Shown here: positions 51,805-61,289 of the stretch, piece after piece
How positions within the stretch are numbered: the first letter of the stretch is position 1
How the letters are laid out: every line of letters starts with the position of its first letter
The notes under the pieces: generated by a model
Seen by the model: the letters and a program-made list of their open reading frames with translations, nothing else
Databases searched by the model: none
Told to the model about the DNA's origin: nothing
NCBI RefSeq assembly: GCF_001642025.1
Contig: NZ_LWHO01000001.1
Location: forward strand, 282,573-346,572
Source of the DNA: Cutibacterium namnetense
Lineage (GTDB): Bacteria > Actinomycetota > Actinomycetes > Propionibacteriales > Propionibacteriaceae
Reading direction: 5' to 3'
DNA: 64,000 bases
Made by a program: the position numbers and the translations under genes

Positions 51805-54446
51805 TGCCAAGCCGGACAACGCCTGAAACCCCTCCGACTAACACGGTCCGCCTCTCCGGAGACGTCATCGCTCGGGGACGGTCCCACCGTCGTCTCATCA
51901 ACCGTCTAGCCGTGCGTGACATTGGCAGGCACAAGGTGCGTTCCCTGCTCATCGTGTTACTCATAGCCCTGCCGGTGGCCATCATGTCCGGGCTGGGAGT
52001 GCTTCTGCGGGCGGACGGTAGCATCTCCGGAAACCAGCTCGGCGCTAACTATGGTGATGCCGACATGATCATCACCGCGCTGTCGGATTGGAACGGTCAC
52101 TGTTCCCAGCAGGAGCCGACCGTAGCGCAGTGCGATGATGGCGCCAAGCCAAATGCGCGCCAACGCGCCCAACAACAGGCGGCGCTGGCCAACCTCAAGC
52201 TGCCCGGTCACGAACTGCACCCCTTGAGGACTATCCAGGCTAGCGTCTCCTGGCGGCTAGCCACCTTGCAGGCCACGGTCAAGGCGATGGACCTGACGAC
52301 TATGCATCCCAGCCGCATGGAGCCCCCGCGCGGACCCATGCCCACTGGCGATGACATCTGGGTAGCCGCCGATGATGCGAAGGGCTATGGCTGGTCGACG
52401 GGGTCCCGCGTTACCGTCAATGGGCATCAGTACACCGTCACCGGACTGGTCCGGGAAGGATGGTCGGGGCATAGCCCAGTAATCTGGGTGGCCCCGGGTA
52501 GCCCGTTGGCTCATGGCGGAGAGCTCAGCTACTACGCCAAAGGTGCATCGCTTACCCAGCAACAGATCAAGAAGCTCAACGCATCGGGGCTGGGGGTCGC
52601 CGACCGCTATGCCGAAGAGAACGCAGACCGAAGTGACACCTCCGGCCGGGACATCTTTGCATTGACGCTGACCACCGGGGTGCTGTCGGCTATCGTTGTG
52701 GCCACCATCGCAGCGGCAGCATTCGCTATCGGCGCTCGCCAACAGCGGCGGATGCTCGCCCTGCTCGGCATCACCGGGGCAGCTCGACGTGACCTCATGG
52801 GCGTGATCATCCATCAGGGACTGTTGTTGGGCCTGACAGGAGCACTGCTTGGGGTAGGACTCGGGGTGGGCCTGGGCAATGGCACGGTGGCCGTCATTCG
52901 AAGAGTGGATCCCGCATACTTCACCTACGGGGTCGATTGGGGATATGTCACCGTCGGGTTCGTCGTCGGTCTACTCGCGGCGCTGACCGCCTGTTGGCTC
53001 CCGGCCCGTGACGTTGCCCGTCAGGACGCCCTCATTGGGGTCAAACATGCCGAATCTGCGGCGCGGCCCGCGAAACGACCAACGCTAGCGGTCGTCATAG
53101 CGGCGATCGGCCTGCTCGTCGGTATCGGTGGCGTCATGTACGGCCTTCGTGGAACGACAGTGCGCCTGAACGTTAGCATCGTCGTCACCATCGTGGTGTT
53201 GTACCTGGCTGCCGTCTTCGCCATGCCCTGGGTGGTGGACAAAATTTCGGGACGCAAGTCGTCGCGGCTGCCGATCCGATTCGCGCTGCGCGATCTCAAC
53301 CGCAATCGAGGAAGGTCAGTGCCAGGGGTTGCCGCTTCCATGGCGATTACCGTGCTGGCATGCGCCGCCGTCACGCTGTGCGACGGTACCGCCATCCATG
53401 ACAAAGCCGAATACCAACCGGAGTTCGGAGATCAAATCGGGGTTCTCGCTGGCGAACGAGATGACGGGGTCAGGGTCTCCGACGATCGCGTCGCCAAGGA
53501 AATCAAACGGGTCACTGCGGTTTTCGGGCCGCACGTGAAATATCTACGCCCGCAGGAGCCGGTGACGTGTAATCAGGATGGAAAGTACTGCACCAGTAGT
53601 CTCAGTGCCGCCCCCAAGGCACCCGACGGTGCAGACGAGGTGGGAGCCAGGTCGTCGACGGTGGCCATCGACGACGGGACCCTCTATGAGCTACTCACCG
53701 GAGAGAAAGCAGACAGCAGGGTGAAGAAGGCCCTCGATGAGGGAGTCGTGCTGTTCTCGCCCGGTGCCACGTCGGGTTCGCAGGCCACTATCACCAGCAA
53801 TAACGAACGTTTCAGTACCGAAATCACTGTTCCAGCCATCCATGCTCCCCGCCATGCCCTGGGATACGGTGTGCCCAACCTCGTCAGTCGTAAGACGGCA
53901 GCCAAGGCGCTCGGAGTAAGTCCCGACAAGATGAAAATCGAATCCTCGACGGTGTGGCTGCGGCTGCCGCACACTCCGACCGCGAAGGAGGGAGACCGTC
54001 TGCAACATTCCCTCATGGACGTCACCGGATCATCCTCGGAGTTCATGTGGGAGGAGGGCTACTCGGATACTTCCGGGAAAGTGATGCGTTGGACGGCGCT
54101 GGCGGGCACGCTGCTGGCGTTGTGCGTGGGTGCCGTAATGTTGGCCTTGACCCTGTCCGATTCGAGGGGGTCGCGTACCGCCATCGCGTCGGTAGGGGCG
54201 TCGAAGGCGACCCTGAAGCGAATGGTGGCAGCACAGGCCCTCGTGACGACAGGCCTTGGTCAAGTCCTGGGCCTTCTAGTGGGGTTCGTCCCGGTCATCG
54301 TCATGACATGGGCCGGATCCGCCGAGCCGGTGCCGATGCCGCTGCCCTGGCTGGCACTCATCGTGTTCGTCCCGCCAGCGTTGCTGGCTTTGGTGACGAT
54401 GGTCGCCGTACCAGTGCCGCGACCGCGTATGCAGCGACTGGACTGA
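51801..54446 (+). CDS. FtsX-like ABC transporter permease
   Basis: Membrane permease of 881 residues (880 if the ATG one codon later is used). It has two repeats of the FtsX/MacB plan: a TM (about 38-58), a large external loop, three TMs (about 290-400), one or two further TMs in the middle (about 425-475), then a second external loop and three C-terminal TMs (about 755-870). It probably exports a lipid, peptide or antibiotic under PadR control; the substrate is unknown. It converges on thrE with only 3 bp between stops. Confidence 0.9.
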   Translation: MMPSRTTPETPPTNTVRLSGDVIARGRSHRRLINRLAVRDIGRHKVRSLLIVLLIALPVAIMSGLGVLLRADGSISGNQLGANYGDADMIITALSDWNGHCSQQEPTVAQCDDGAKPNARQRAQQQAALANLKLPGHELHPLRTIQASVSWRLATLQATVKAMDLTTMHPSRMEPPRGPMPTGDDIWVAADDAKGYGWSTGSRVTVNGHQYTVTGLVREGWSGHSPVIWVAPGSPLAHGGELSYYAKGASLTQQQIKKLNASGLGVADRYAEENADRSDTSGRDIFALTLTTGVLSAIVVATIAAAAFAIGARQQRRMLALLGITGAARRDLMGVIIHQGLLLGLTGALLGVGLGVGLGNGTVAVIRRVDPAYFTYGVDWGYVTVGFVVGLLAALTACWLPARDVARQDALIGVKHAESAARPAKRPTLAVVIAAIGLLVGIGGVMYGLRGTTVRLNVSIVVTIVVLYLAAVFAMPWVVDKISGRKSSRLPIRFALRDLNRNRGRSVPGVAASMAITVLACAAVTLCDGTAIHDKAEYQPEFGDQIGVLAGERDDGVRVSDDRVAKEIKRVTAVFGPHVKYLRPQEPVTCNQDGKYCTSSLSAAPKAPDGADEVGARSSTVAIDDGTLYELLTGEKADSRVKKALDEGVVLFSPGATSGSQATITSNNERFSTEITVPAIHAPRHALGYGVPNLVSRKTAAKALGVSPDKMKIESSTVWLRLPHTPTAKEGDRLQHSLMDVTGSSSEFMWEEGYSDTSGKVMRWTALAGTLLALCVGAVMLALTLSDSRGSRTAIASVGASKATLKRMVAAQALVTTGLGQVLGLLVGFVPVIVMTWAGSAEPVPMPLPWLALIVFVPPALLALVTMVAVPVPRPRMQRLD

Positions 54447-54449
54447 CGC

Positions 54450-56285
54450 CTACCGCGCCCACGTTCCCGTCATAGTCGGGTCGGTCTCAGCGTTGTTGAG
54501 AGCTGGATGGTGCGGATCCACAGGGGGCTGAGACCGCCGGCGGCGCCGCTCACGTGGAACAGCCTGACCAGCACCCCAGGAAGCAAGAGTCGCCAACCGG
54601 GACCGCAGATCCTTCGGAAGAGTGAATGGACGAGCCAGCAGTGCGCCGAAGCTGCCACCAACGGCCAGCGCCACTCCCACGAACAGAGCCTCCAGAAAGA
54701 GAGCCCACCCGTTGTCTGGGGTGCTGCCAGTCTCGTTCTGCGCATTGACGATCATGTACAAGGCCCGATACATCATGACGCCGGGCATCAGGGGGACGAT
54801 AGCGATCGTCACCAAACCTAGTTGAGGCACCTTCCAGCGCTTCGCTCCCAGACCTGCGATAAAGCCCGCCACCATCGCTGCAAGTCCTGACGCTGCCGAC
54901 ACAGACCCCGTTAACTGCATGCCGAGGAGGTATCCGGCCCAGGCCGCTGCCCCCAAGGCGGCACAAATCGCCAAGGTGCGATATCCAGCGTGAGATGAGA
55001 TGCCGAAGGTCACGGCGATGACCGCGGCAGCAACCATCTGGAGAATCGGGTTCGTGGAAAACCCCAAGGAGGGCGAGATGTAACCGGGCACCCGAAGTCT
55101 CAGGCCGATCCACATCGCCGTGATGACGCCGAGAATGATGCCACCGGTTTGGACAAACCCTTCCAGAAAACGTCCAGAACTTGTGACGACATAGCCGTCG
55201 AGGGCGTCCTGGGAAGCCGCGACGAAGGAGCCACCGGCCAGCAGAGAGACCATTCCGGAGGCGACGATGAGGGACGGAGACAGCGGCAGGGGGTGATCGG
55301 AAGCCGCCATATACACCATGACGATGAGGGCGAATGCGGTCGCAATGGCGCCACCGGCCGCCTGGGCAAAGAAATTCGTGATCCGTTTGCGCGCCATCGC
55401 CTGCACGGTGACGTCAACGATGCACGTCGAGAAGAAACTCAGCACACCGTCCATGGCGGTACCGCCGAACAGGGTGGATAGCCCTGCCCCCATAAGACCA
55501 ATGTTCATCGTGACGAACCACTGACGGTACAACCGGGGGCTGCGCGTAATGGCTGCCAAGCGGTCGGCGGCCTCTTCGAGCCCGATCGTCTTGTCACAGA
55601 TGTCGTCGACGAGCAGCTGCAGTTCACCGAGGCGCTGGTAGTCATTGCACCGGGAACGCACCACCCGCAACGCGGTGATGGGATCCTCGTCCAGTCCACG
55701 ATGCTGGGTGACGATGACCGAGGTATTCGTGATGTCGATGTGGACCGTCACCCCGTAGGTTGCGGTGATGCGCAGGGCTATCGCGACAGCTTCAGAGGCG
55801 GAACCCCCCACCGAGATCGCCATCACCGCGACCCGGGTGACGAGGTCGACGACACGTCGGGCCTGCATGGTAGCCATGTCGGCGTTACCCAAGTTAAGAG
55901 TCAAAGTCGGCTCCACCGGCGTCTCGGCGCGAAAAAGTTTCTCCAGCGGGACGCGTCGGGTGCGGTGCGCCTTTGGCGGTCTGGAATGGCGGAATTTGGC
56001 TTTGCCATTTTGGGGAGAGATCGTCCCAGAGCGCGTCAAGGGCCACGACGTTGAGAGATTGCGCACCGGGGCCATTCGCGTCGGATTCTCCTCCACCGTC
56101 GGGGCCTCGGGAGGGGTGGCGCTCGGCCGTGGCGGGGTAGCGGGCTGGGCGGAGGCCTGGCCGGGGCGGAAAATACGAGCGTCAATGCCGTCAGCAGTAC
56201 GTGGGATCGGGTCGTCGCTGCGCCAGGAACCTGGACGGTTTCCAGATGCGGATCCGTCACGAGCACCCGACCGCTTTTCCGCCAT
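54450..56285 (-). CDS. thrE: Threonine/serine exporter family protein
   Basis: Protein of 611 residues. A disordered Pro/Ser/Arg-rich N-terminus (about 1-110), a cytoplasmic ThrE N-terminal domain (about 130-255), then about ten transmembrane helices (about 265-575) covering the DUF1212 and DUF3815 parts fused in one chain, as in corynebacterial ThrE. It is expected to export L-threonine and L-serine. ATG 56285 is chosen because AAGGAAGG lies 6 nt upstream; an upstream ATG in frame at 56378 has no such signal. Confidence 0.88.
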   Translation of the reverse strand: MAEKRSGARDGSASGNRPGSWRSDDPIPRTADGIDARIFRPGQASAQPATPPRPSATPPEAPTVEENPTRMAPVRNLSTSWPLTRSGTISPQNGKAKFRHSRPPKAHRTRRVPLEKLFRAETPVEPTLTLNLGNADMATMQARRVVDLVTRVAVMAISVGGSASEAVAIALRITATYGVTVHIDITNTSVIVTQHRGLDEDPITALRVVRSRCNDYQRLGELQLLVDDICDKTIGLEEAADRLAAITRSPRLYRQWFVTMNIGLMGAGLSTLFGGTAMDGVLSFFSTCIVDVTVQAMARKRITNFFAQAAGGAIATAFALIVMVYMAASDHPLPLSPSLIVASGMVSLLAGGSFVAASQDALDGYVVTSSGRFLEGFVQTGGIILGVITAMWIGLRLRVPGYISPSLGFSTNPILQMVAAAVIAVTFGISSHAGYRTLAICAALGAAAWAGYLLGMQLTGSVSAASGLAAMVAGFIAGLGAKRWKVPQLGLVTIAIVPLMPGVMMYRALYMIVNAQNETGSTPDNGWALFLEALFVGVALAVGGSFGALLARPFTLPKDLRSRLATLASWGAGQAVPRERRRRRSQPPVDPHHPALNNAETDPTMTGTWAR

Positions 56286-56395
56286 CTGACACCTTCCTTG
56301 CGCCACGCAGGAACGCCCTGCAGGACCATTGTGATGGTCTTTACCGACGGTACCCAAACGGGGACGGATTCGGGACACCTCGATAGGGTGACGGG

Positions 56396-57196
56396 GTGCT
56401 CATTGCGACCGATCTCGACGGAACTTTCCTCAACCCCGATGCCACCGTGTCCCCTCGAAACCGGGCTGCCGTGGCGGCCGCCGAGGCAGCTGGTATTCGC
56501 GTCGTTCCGGTAACGGGCCGGGCTATCGGTGGGCTGCGCCTCCTCGGATCGGTCTTTCATCGATATGCCTTGGTCTGCAATGGTGCCGTCGGGGCGGATG
56601 TGTCCACCGGCGAGACCCTCTTCACCGAGACGATGTCGGCGCGCACCGTGAAGTCCTACGTCGATCAGCTCACCGCTGAGCTTCCTGGGGTCGTGTTCTG
56701 TGCGGAGGTTGGGGATTCCTCGGTCTTCTTCGTCGAGGAGAGCTACGACGAGATTGTCCCCGCCTTCGAGTCTGAGAACGATCCCGCCGAGCACGTTCTC
56801 GTTAGCCGTGAGGAGCTGTGCTCTTGCGATGCCGTCAAGCTCATGATCGTGCACCCGACGGTGCCTGCCTCAGACATCTACCAGCTGTCTAGGCGTCTGC
56901 GGGTGCCTGGAGTTCACGCCACGTGGGCCGGGTTCACGGTCGCGGAGGCGGGACGAGCCGGCGTGACGAAAGCCAGTGGTCTGGAACGCATCTGCCAGCT
57001 CCTCGGGGAGGACCGTGCCAATGTTGTCGCGCTGGGAGACGGGGCTAATGACGTAGAGATGTTGCAGTGGGCCGGTACTTCTTATGCGATGGGCGGCGCC
57101 ACGCCGGAGGCGATCGCTGCTGCAGACAGGCGCGCTCCGTCCTGTCAAGAGGACGGTTTCGCCGTTGTCGTCGAAGAGTTGCTGGCATCTCGATAA
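56396..57196 (+). CDS. HAD-family (Cof-type) phosphatase 1
   Basis: Cytoplasmic hydrolase of 266 residues with HAD motif I 'ATDLDGTFL' (nucleophile Asp6), motif II in 'VPVTGR', Lys in the 'VTKASGLE' segment and motif IV 'GDGANDVEM' (near 217). The cap type and length fit the Cof/SupH subgroup that dephosphorylates sugar phosphates or flavin cofactors. It starts at GTG with almost no leader and no clear ribosome binding site, so leaderless translation is possible. It is tandem with a close paralogue. Confidence 0.88.
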   Translation: MLIATDLDGTFLNPDATVSPRNRAAVAAAEAAGIRVVPVTGRAIGGLRLLGSVFHRYALVCNGAVGADVSTGETLFTETMSARTVKSYVDQLTAELPGVVFCAEVGDSSVFFVEESYDEIVPAFESENDPAEHVLVSREELCSCDAVKLMIVHPTVPASDIYQLSRRLRVPGVHATWAGFTVAEAGRAGVTKASGLERICQLLGEDRANVVALGDGANDVEMLQWAGTSYAMGGATPEAIAAADRRAPSCQEDGFAVVVEELLASR

Positions 57197-57205
57197 TCTC
57201 ACAGT

Positions 57206-58015
57206 GTGCTCATCGCAACTGATCTTGACGGAACCCTCCTGACCCCTGACGGCACCATCAGCCCTCGTACTCGCGATGCCATTCGTGCCGCAGAGAAAGC
57301 CGGGGTGCCGGTGGTGCCAGTCACCGCACGGCAGATATACGGCATTGAGAAGTGGCGTGACGATCTAGGCCGCTGGGCATTGTGCTCCAACGGCGCCATT
57401 TGCTGGGACCTCCAGGCCCGCACCGTGCTCTTTCGTCAACTCATGTCGGCCGCCGTGGCGAACGAGTTCGCCCACCGTCTGCTGGATGCCGCTCCCGGTA
57501 CGCGCTTCCTGACGATCAAGGACGACGGGTCGACTTTCGCCTCCCAGCGCGGCTATGCCGAGCTGACGACCTTCGCTGACCATTCCCGCGAGCCATCCGA
57601 CATGCCCGCCCTAGATCTCGACGAGGTGCTGGACGGGGACTGCCTCAAGATGGTCGCCCGCCATCCTGACTTGCCCATCGAGGAACTCGCTGCCCGCGCG
57701 GCGAGCGTCGGTATGGCTGACGAGGTGCACGTCACCACCTCGGGCAAGCCCATGCTGGAGATCAGTGCTAGAGGGGTCACTAAAGACTCCGGTTTGTCGA
57801 TGTTGTGCGATCACCTGGGCATTGACCGGACCGACACCGTGGCTTTCGGTGACGGGGCCAATGACGTAGAGATGCTCGCCTGGGCGGGGGACTCCTACGC
57901 CATGGCAAATGCGGTGCCGTTAGCGCTCGCCGCGGCCCGTCACCGGGCGCCGTCGAATGTCGAGGACGGGGTTGCGCAAGTCGTCGAGCAGCTGCTGGCG
58001 ATGAAAGCACGGTGA
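57206..58015 (+). CDS. HAD-family (Cof-type) phosphatase 2
   Basis: Protein of 269 residues, paralogue of the preceding gene, 9 bp downstream. It has motif I 'ATDLDGTLL', 'VPVTARQIYG', 'GVTKDSGLSML' and motif IV 'GDGANDVEM'. The GTG start again lacks a strong ribosome binding site. The pair probably arose by tandem duplication and may differ in substrate. Confidence 0.88.
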   Translation: MLIATDLDGTLLTPDGTISPRTRDAIRAAEKAGVPVVPVTARQIYGIEKWRDDLGRWALCSNGAICWDLQARTVLFRQLMSAAVANEFAHRLLDAAPGTRFLTIKDDGSTFASQRGYAELTTFADHSREPSDMPALDLDEVLDGDCLKMVARHPDLPIEELAARAASVGMADEVHVTTSGKPMLEISARGVTKDSGLSMLCDHLGIDRTDTVAFGDGANDVEMLAWAGDSYAMANAVPLALAAARHRAPSNVEDGVAQVVEQLLAMKAR

Positions 58016-58097
58016 CGAACGACTCAGAGCCCAAAGTGGCGGTTGACGTAGAGGTACGGCCCCTTCGCAGGCGGGGATCTTAATAGTCGCAGATGTC

Positions 58098-58127
58098 TTG
58101 ACAGCAACCAAAGTCTGCAAATATGTT
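58098..58127 (+). promoter_or_regulatory. Sigma-70-type promoter for the sORF/ABC operon
   Basis: A perfect -35 TTGACA (58098-58103) and an 18-bp spacer to TATGTT (58122-58127). This is the best consensus promoter seen in the window. Transcription would start near 58134. Confidence 0.6.
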
Positions 58128-58129
58128 TA

Positions 58130-58156
58130 GCCGCCGACGGCCCTCCGAACGGCGGC
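58130..58156 (+). promoter_or_regulatory. 5'-UTR hairpin
   Basis: GCCGCCG (58130-58136) pairs with CGGCGGC (58150-58156), 7 bp with a 13-nt loop, at or just after the predicted transcription start and before the small ORF. No T-run, so not a terminator. It may protect or regulate the mRNA. Confidence 0.35.
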
Positions 58157-58183
58157 GGGCACTAGGCTACGAGGACTAGCCTC

Positions 58184-58294
58184 ATGAAGAATCCAACGGC
58201 TGCAAGCGTGACATTAGCGGTCGCTTGCGTCTGCGTACCCGGATGGGCCACTACGCGGGTGACACTTTCTGTTCGTGATTTCGGGATCCGATGA
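58184..58294 (+). CDS. Candidate 36-residue small protein coupled to the ABC operon
   Basis: ATG 58184 with GAGGA about 9 nt upstream opens a 36-codon frame that ends in TGA (58292-58294) overlapping the ATGATG start of the ABC ATPase gene, a classic coupling geometry. The peptide has a short polar start, a hydrophobic stretch with two cysteines (near 15-17) and a basic C-terminus. The function is unknown; it could be a leader peptide that sets translation of the ATPase gene, or an exported peptide. The ATPase gene has no good ribosome binding site of its own, which supports coupling. Confidence 0.45.
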   Translation: MKNPTAASVTLAVACVCVPGWATTRVTLSVRDFGIR

Positions 58295-59025
58295 TGACCC
58301 AGACACTAAAGCTCGAAGGGGTTCACTTCTCCTATCCACGACGCAAATCCCGGCTTTTCACTGAACTGAACTTGATTCTGGGTGATACGGGGCCGACGGT
58401 TCTCTTGGGTCTTAATGGAGCGGGGAAAACTACCCTGCTGCGGCTATGTGCGGGCGAACTTCAGCCGTCGGCGGGGTCAATCGCTGTGGATGGAGGCAAA
58501 GATCCTCGCTCTGTTGTGTCTTTGATGCCCCAGCAGATCAGGCCAATTCCTGGGTTCCGGGTGGTTGAGCAAGTAGCGTATTCAGCTTGGCTCGGCGGGT
58601 GCAGTTCGTCCCAGAGTGAGAAGCGGGCAATTATGGCGTTAGAGGCAGTCCAATTAGAAGACCGCATGAAGGATAAGCCCAATCAGTTGTCCGGAGGACA
58701 GCTGCGTCGAGTTGGTCTGGCTCAAGCTTTGGTAGGAGAACAGCCGATTGTTTTACTCGATGAGCCAACTGCTGGCCTCGACCCAGCGCAGAAGCACGTA
58801 TTCCGGAATCTGCTCACGGAGCTCGGAGCTACTCGTAACTTTGTGGTGTCCACTCACGACACTTCCGACGTTGACTCAATGTACAACAGGGTCGTAATAC
58901 TGCATAAGGGACGCATTGCCTATGACGGATCTACCGATGAGTTCCTGATGCATGGTGCGGGATCCTCTCACGCAGCAGAGGCGGCATTTCTCGATGTCGT
59001 GGGTGTATCGGAGCAGGCGCGATGA
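58291..59025 (+). CDS. ABC transporter ATP-binding protein
   Basis: ATPase of 244 residues with Walker A GLNGAGKTT (near 38), Q-loop 'MPQQIRPIPG', signature 'LSGGQLRRVGLAQAL' and Walker B 'IVLLDEPTAGLD'. This is the drug or peptide exporter type (CcmA-like) that pairs with separate membrane subunits. The start ATGATG overlaps the small upstream ORF; the stop overlaps the next gene by 4 bp. Confidence 0.9.
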   Translation: MMTQTLKLEGVHFSYPRRKSRLFTELNLILGDTGPTVLLGLNGAGKTTLLRLCAGELQPSAGSIAVDGGKDPRSVVSLMPQQIRPIPGFRVVEQVAYSAWLGGCSSSQSEKRAIMALEAVQLEDRMKDKPNQLSGGQLRRVGLAQALVGEQPIVLLDEPTAGLDPAQKHVFRNLLTELGATRNFVVSTHDTSDVDSMYNRVVILHKGRIAYDGSTDEFLMHGAGSSHAAEAAFLDVVGVSEQAR

Positions 59026-60227
59026 CGTGGCGTCTTCTGCTCCGACGGTCTTATGGCGTGCGTCTTTTGCCAGTAATGCTGCTCATGTGGTGGTATGGAG
59101 CATTTGGGAACCCTCCGGCGCGCTCAGCTGTTGAGCAAGCTTCCAGTACACTTTATGCATTCATGATGGTTGCGGGGCCTGTCGCGCTGGGCACTTGCTT
59201 GGAACTTCGGAGATTTACCGAAGTTGAGATTCTAAAGAGATTATCCAAGCGGTCTCGGCTGAGAATTGTGGCGCCGTGGTGGGCAATTGCTGTTCTTCCC
59301 TCTACAATAGCTGTTGGCGTTTTTGTTCTGCTTTCAGGATCCGGGGATCAAATTGCAAAAATGTCGTTGATTGGTGTTGTCTGGATGCTCGCGTGGGGTG
59401 TCTTTGGTGCCGTGATTGGAATATCATGGCCATTGGCATTGGCGGCACCGACGGCTCTTTTGACCCCAGTTATTTTCGCTTTGTATGGCCCGGCCGTATC
59501 GGTACTGGAATTGAGGTATCTGGTTGGCTATTACATGGGCTGCTGTAATGTGGGGGAGATGCTAGATCCGCAAGTCCTTGCGGCCGGCATGACGATGGCG
59601 TGCGGTGTTCTTGTTGTGTCTATGGTGGCGCTTATTGCGAGTAGGCTGCGCCATCATTCAAGTGCCATCGTGACCGTGATCTTGATTATCGGGTTGGTCT
59701 CAACAGTGTTAATTGGATTCCGTGAGGTGGAGGGTGTGGGTGCTTTTCCTGCCGTGCCTCGAACTGGGACGCAGACGTGTTTGAAGGATCCCACGGTGTG
59801 TACCTGGGATGCGCACGACCTCCAACTGCTGGGGCCCATAGTGCAGAAGGCAGATGCTGCGTGGAGGGCCAACGGGGTTCACGTTCCAAGGGCATACCGG
59901 CAGGGCATTGAGCAATCGACTCAAACAACCGTTTGGTGGTCGGCGTCGGCAGAGGATGTGTCTGAATCGGCATTACCCGCACTATCGGCAGTCGCGGACG
60001 GCCTGGCTGTTGCTCCATGCCAAGTTCGTCAAGATGAAGTGGAGACCTGGGTGCAAAATGTTCAGGATCGTGTTGTCGCTTGGTTGGTGGAACATTCAGG
60101 CATCAAGGTGCAAGACACGGCATTATCCCCAGAGACTCGTGAGTGGTTGAAATCCATCGATCGACTGCCGATCGAGAAGCAGGTCAGCATTATTGAACAT
60201 GATCGAGCCCGGCTTCGGACATGTTGA
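59022..60227 (+). CDS. ABC-associated membrane protein with external C-terminal domain
   Basis: Protein of 401 residues. About six transmembrane helices lie in the first 240 residues, then an external or peripheral domain of about 150 residues with two spaced cysteines ('TCLKDPTVCTW'). Family not recognised. The 4-bp ATGA overlap with the ATPase gene and the 7-bp overlap with the next membrane protein show one transcriptional unit, so it is the likely first permease subunit. Confidence 0.7.
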   Translation: MTWRLLLRRSYGVRLLPVMLLMWWYGAFGNPPARSAVEQASSTLYAFMMVAGPVALGTCLELRRFTEVEILKRLSKRSRLRIVAPWWAIAVLPSTIAVGVFVLLSGSGDQIAKMSLIGVVWMLAWGVFGAVIGISWPLALAAPTALLTPVIFALYGPAVSVLELRYLVGYYMGCCNVGEMLDPQVLAAGMTMACGVLVVSMVALIASRLRHHSSAIVTVILIIGLVSTVLIGFREVEGVGAFPAVPRTGTQTCLKDPTVCTWDAHDLQLLGPIVQKADAAWRANGVHVPRAYRQGIEQSTQTTVWWSASAEDVSESALPALSAVADGLAVAPCQVRQDEVETWVQNVQDRVVAWLVEHSGIKVQDTALSPETREWLKSIDRLPIEKQVSIIEHDRARLRTC

Positions 60228-60829
60228 GCGGTAATGTGCTGCTGGGCTGGAGAGCCTGGGCTCGAAATCGATCCCTGTTATCTTTGCTTGCAGCGACTGT
60301 GGTTTGTTGTGTCCTCATCGGGCTCACTTCCGACGTCATAGTCGCGATCCCCCCGTTTTTGACAGGCAGAGGTGTTGACGTTTCTAACGCCGCCGTGGTT
60401 CCCCTGTGCGTGGTCATCGTGCAAGGTTGGTGTCTTTCGCGGCGTGACACCCGGCTGGAGGCAGGATCCGAGCGGCGGACTGCACTTGCCGATTGTCTCT
60501 TGTCAACGACGCCGGCCGTCCTTGTTGGAATTTTGGCGTATGTGGGAAATCTCTCCGTCGGAATGGTTGCCACGCGAAATGCTGTCGGATTGTCTGGGGT
60601 GACCCTTCTTGCCAACGCACTTGGCGTCAAGAGGCTGTCATCCCTACCTGCGACTATCTGGGTTCTCATGAGTCTATTGGCAGGGAGTACCGCAAGTTTC
60701 GAAGCTCCGTGGTCTTGGCCGGTGAAGGATCGCACAGATGTACTGTCTGCAGTGCTTTCAGTGGCTCTCTGCCTTCTAGGGATCTCTGCCTCGCTGGTTA
60801 AGCCCCGCCCGTGGCGTAATCGTGGGTGA
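60221..60829 (+). CDS. ABC-associated membrane protein, second subunit
   Basis: Hydrophobic protein of 202 residues with five or six predicted transmembrane helices, no recognised family. It overlaps the preceding gene by 7 bp and is followed by a terminator, so it closes the operon (small ORF, ATPase, two membrane proteins). Confidence 0.68.
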   Translation: MLSGNVLLGWRAWARNRSLLSLLAATVVCCVLIGLTSDVIVAIPPFLTGRGVDVSNAAVVPLCVVIVQGWCLSRRDTRLEAGSERRTALADCLLSTTPAVLVGILAYVGNLSVGMVATRNAVGLSGVTLLANALGVKRLSSLPATIWVLMSLLAGSTASFEAPWSWPVKDRTDVLSAVLSVALCLLGISASLVKPRPWRNRG

Positions 60830-60926
60830 TCCTCATATGCGAGGTCAACTGACCAGTGTGGGCAGGTGGAGTCCCGCCGGCACACGAGCATGATGGTGAG
60901 GCGGGACCATCGAGACGGGAACGAGC

Positions 60927-60957
60927 AACACCTCAAGCACACTTGGGTGTTCTTTTT
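60927..60957 (+). terminator. Intrinsic terminator after the ABC operon
   Basis: The stem AACACCTCAAG / CTTGGGTGTT (one bulge) with a CACA loop is followed directly by TCTTTTT. It is placed about 100 bp after the last gene of the operon. Confidence 0.8.
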
Positions 60958-61289
60958 CATGTCAACCTAGCTCGTGTCACCCATGACTGAAGACGTCTAG
61001 GACGCCGGATACCCACGGTGGCTATTACCGCGCACAGAGCATCTCAGCGGTCCGTTGTTGACTCTGAAACCTGATTGCCACCGGTGCGTGGGGTAAACGT
61101 CGATCAAGTGTTTACGGGCGGGCCGGGGGAGCTTCCAGGTGTGTGGCATTTCGGTAGGTGATGGTCGTTCCTGCCGTCTGTGGTGGCAACAATGCCGTAG
61201 AGCGACATCATTGCCACCGTGCCCGGAGACCCGCCACAGTTTTCTCCAGTTGGAGTAGGATGCTTGCGACCGCAAGGCAGTGATGGGGC
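60958..61289. other. Intergenic region upstream of the ileS T-box
   Basis: About 330 bp with no convincing gene. It holds an imperfect dyad, GGTGGCAACAATG (61182-61194) / CATCATTGCCACC (61206-61218), and a small CTTGCG-AC-CGCAAG hairpin near 61263-61276. The ileS promoter should lie here, but no well-matched hexamer pair was found. Confidence 0.4.

Noticed and set aside
60997-61275. Possible decayed transposase or small gene upstream of ileS
   Set aside because: Short frames on the minus strand overlap but show no recognisable domain, start signal or inverted-repeat ends.
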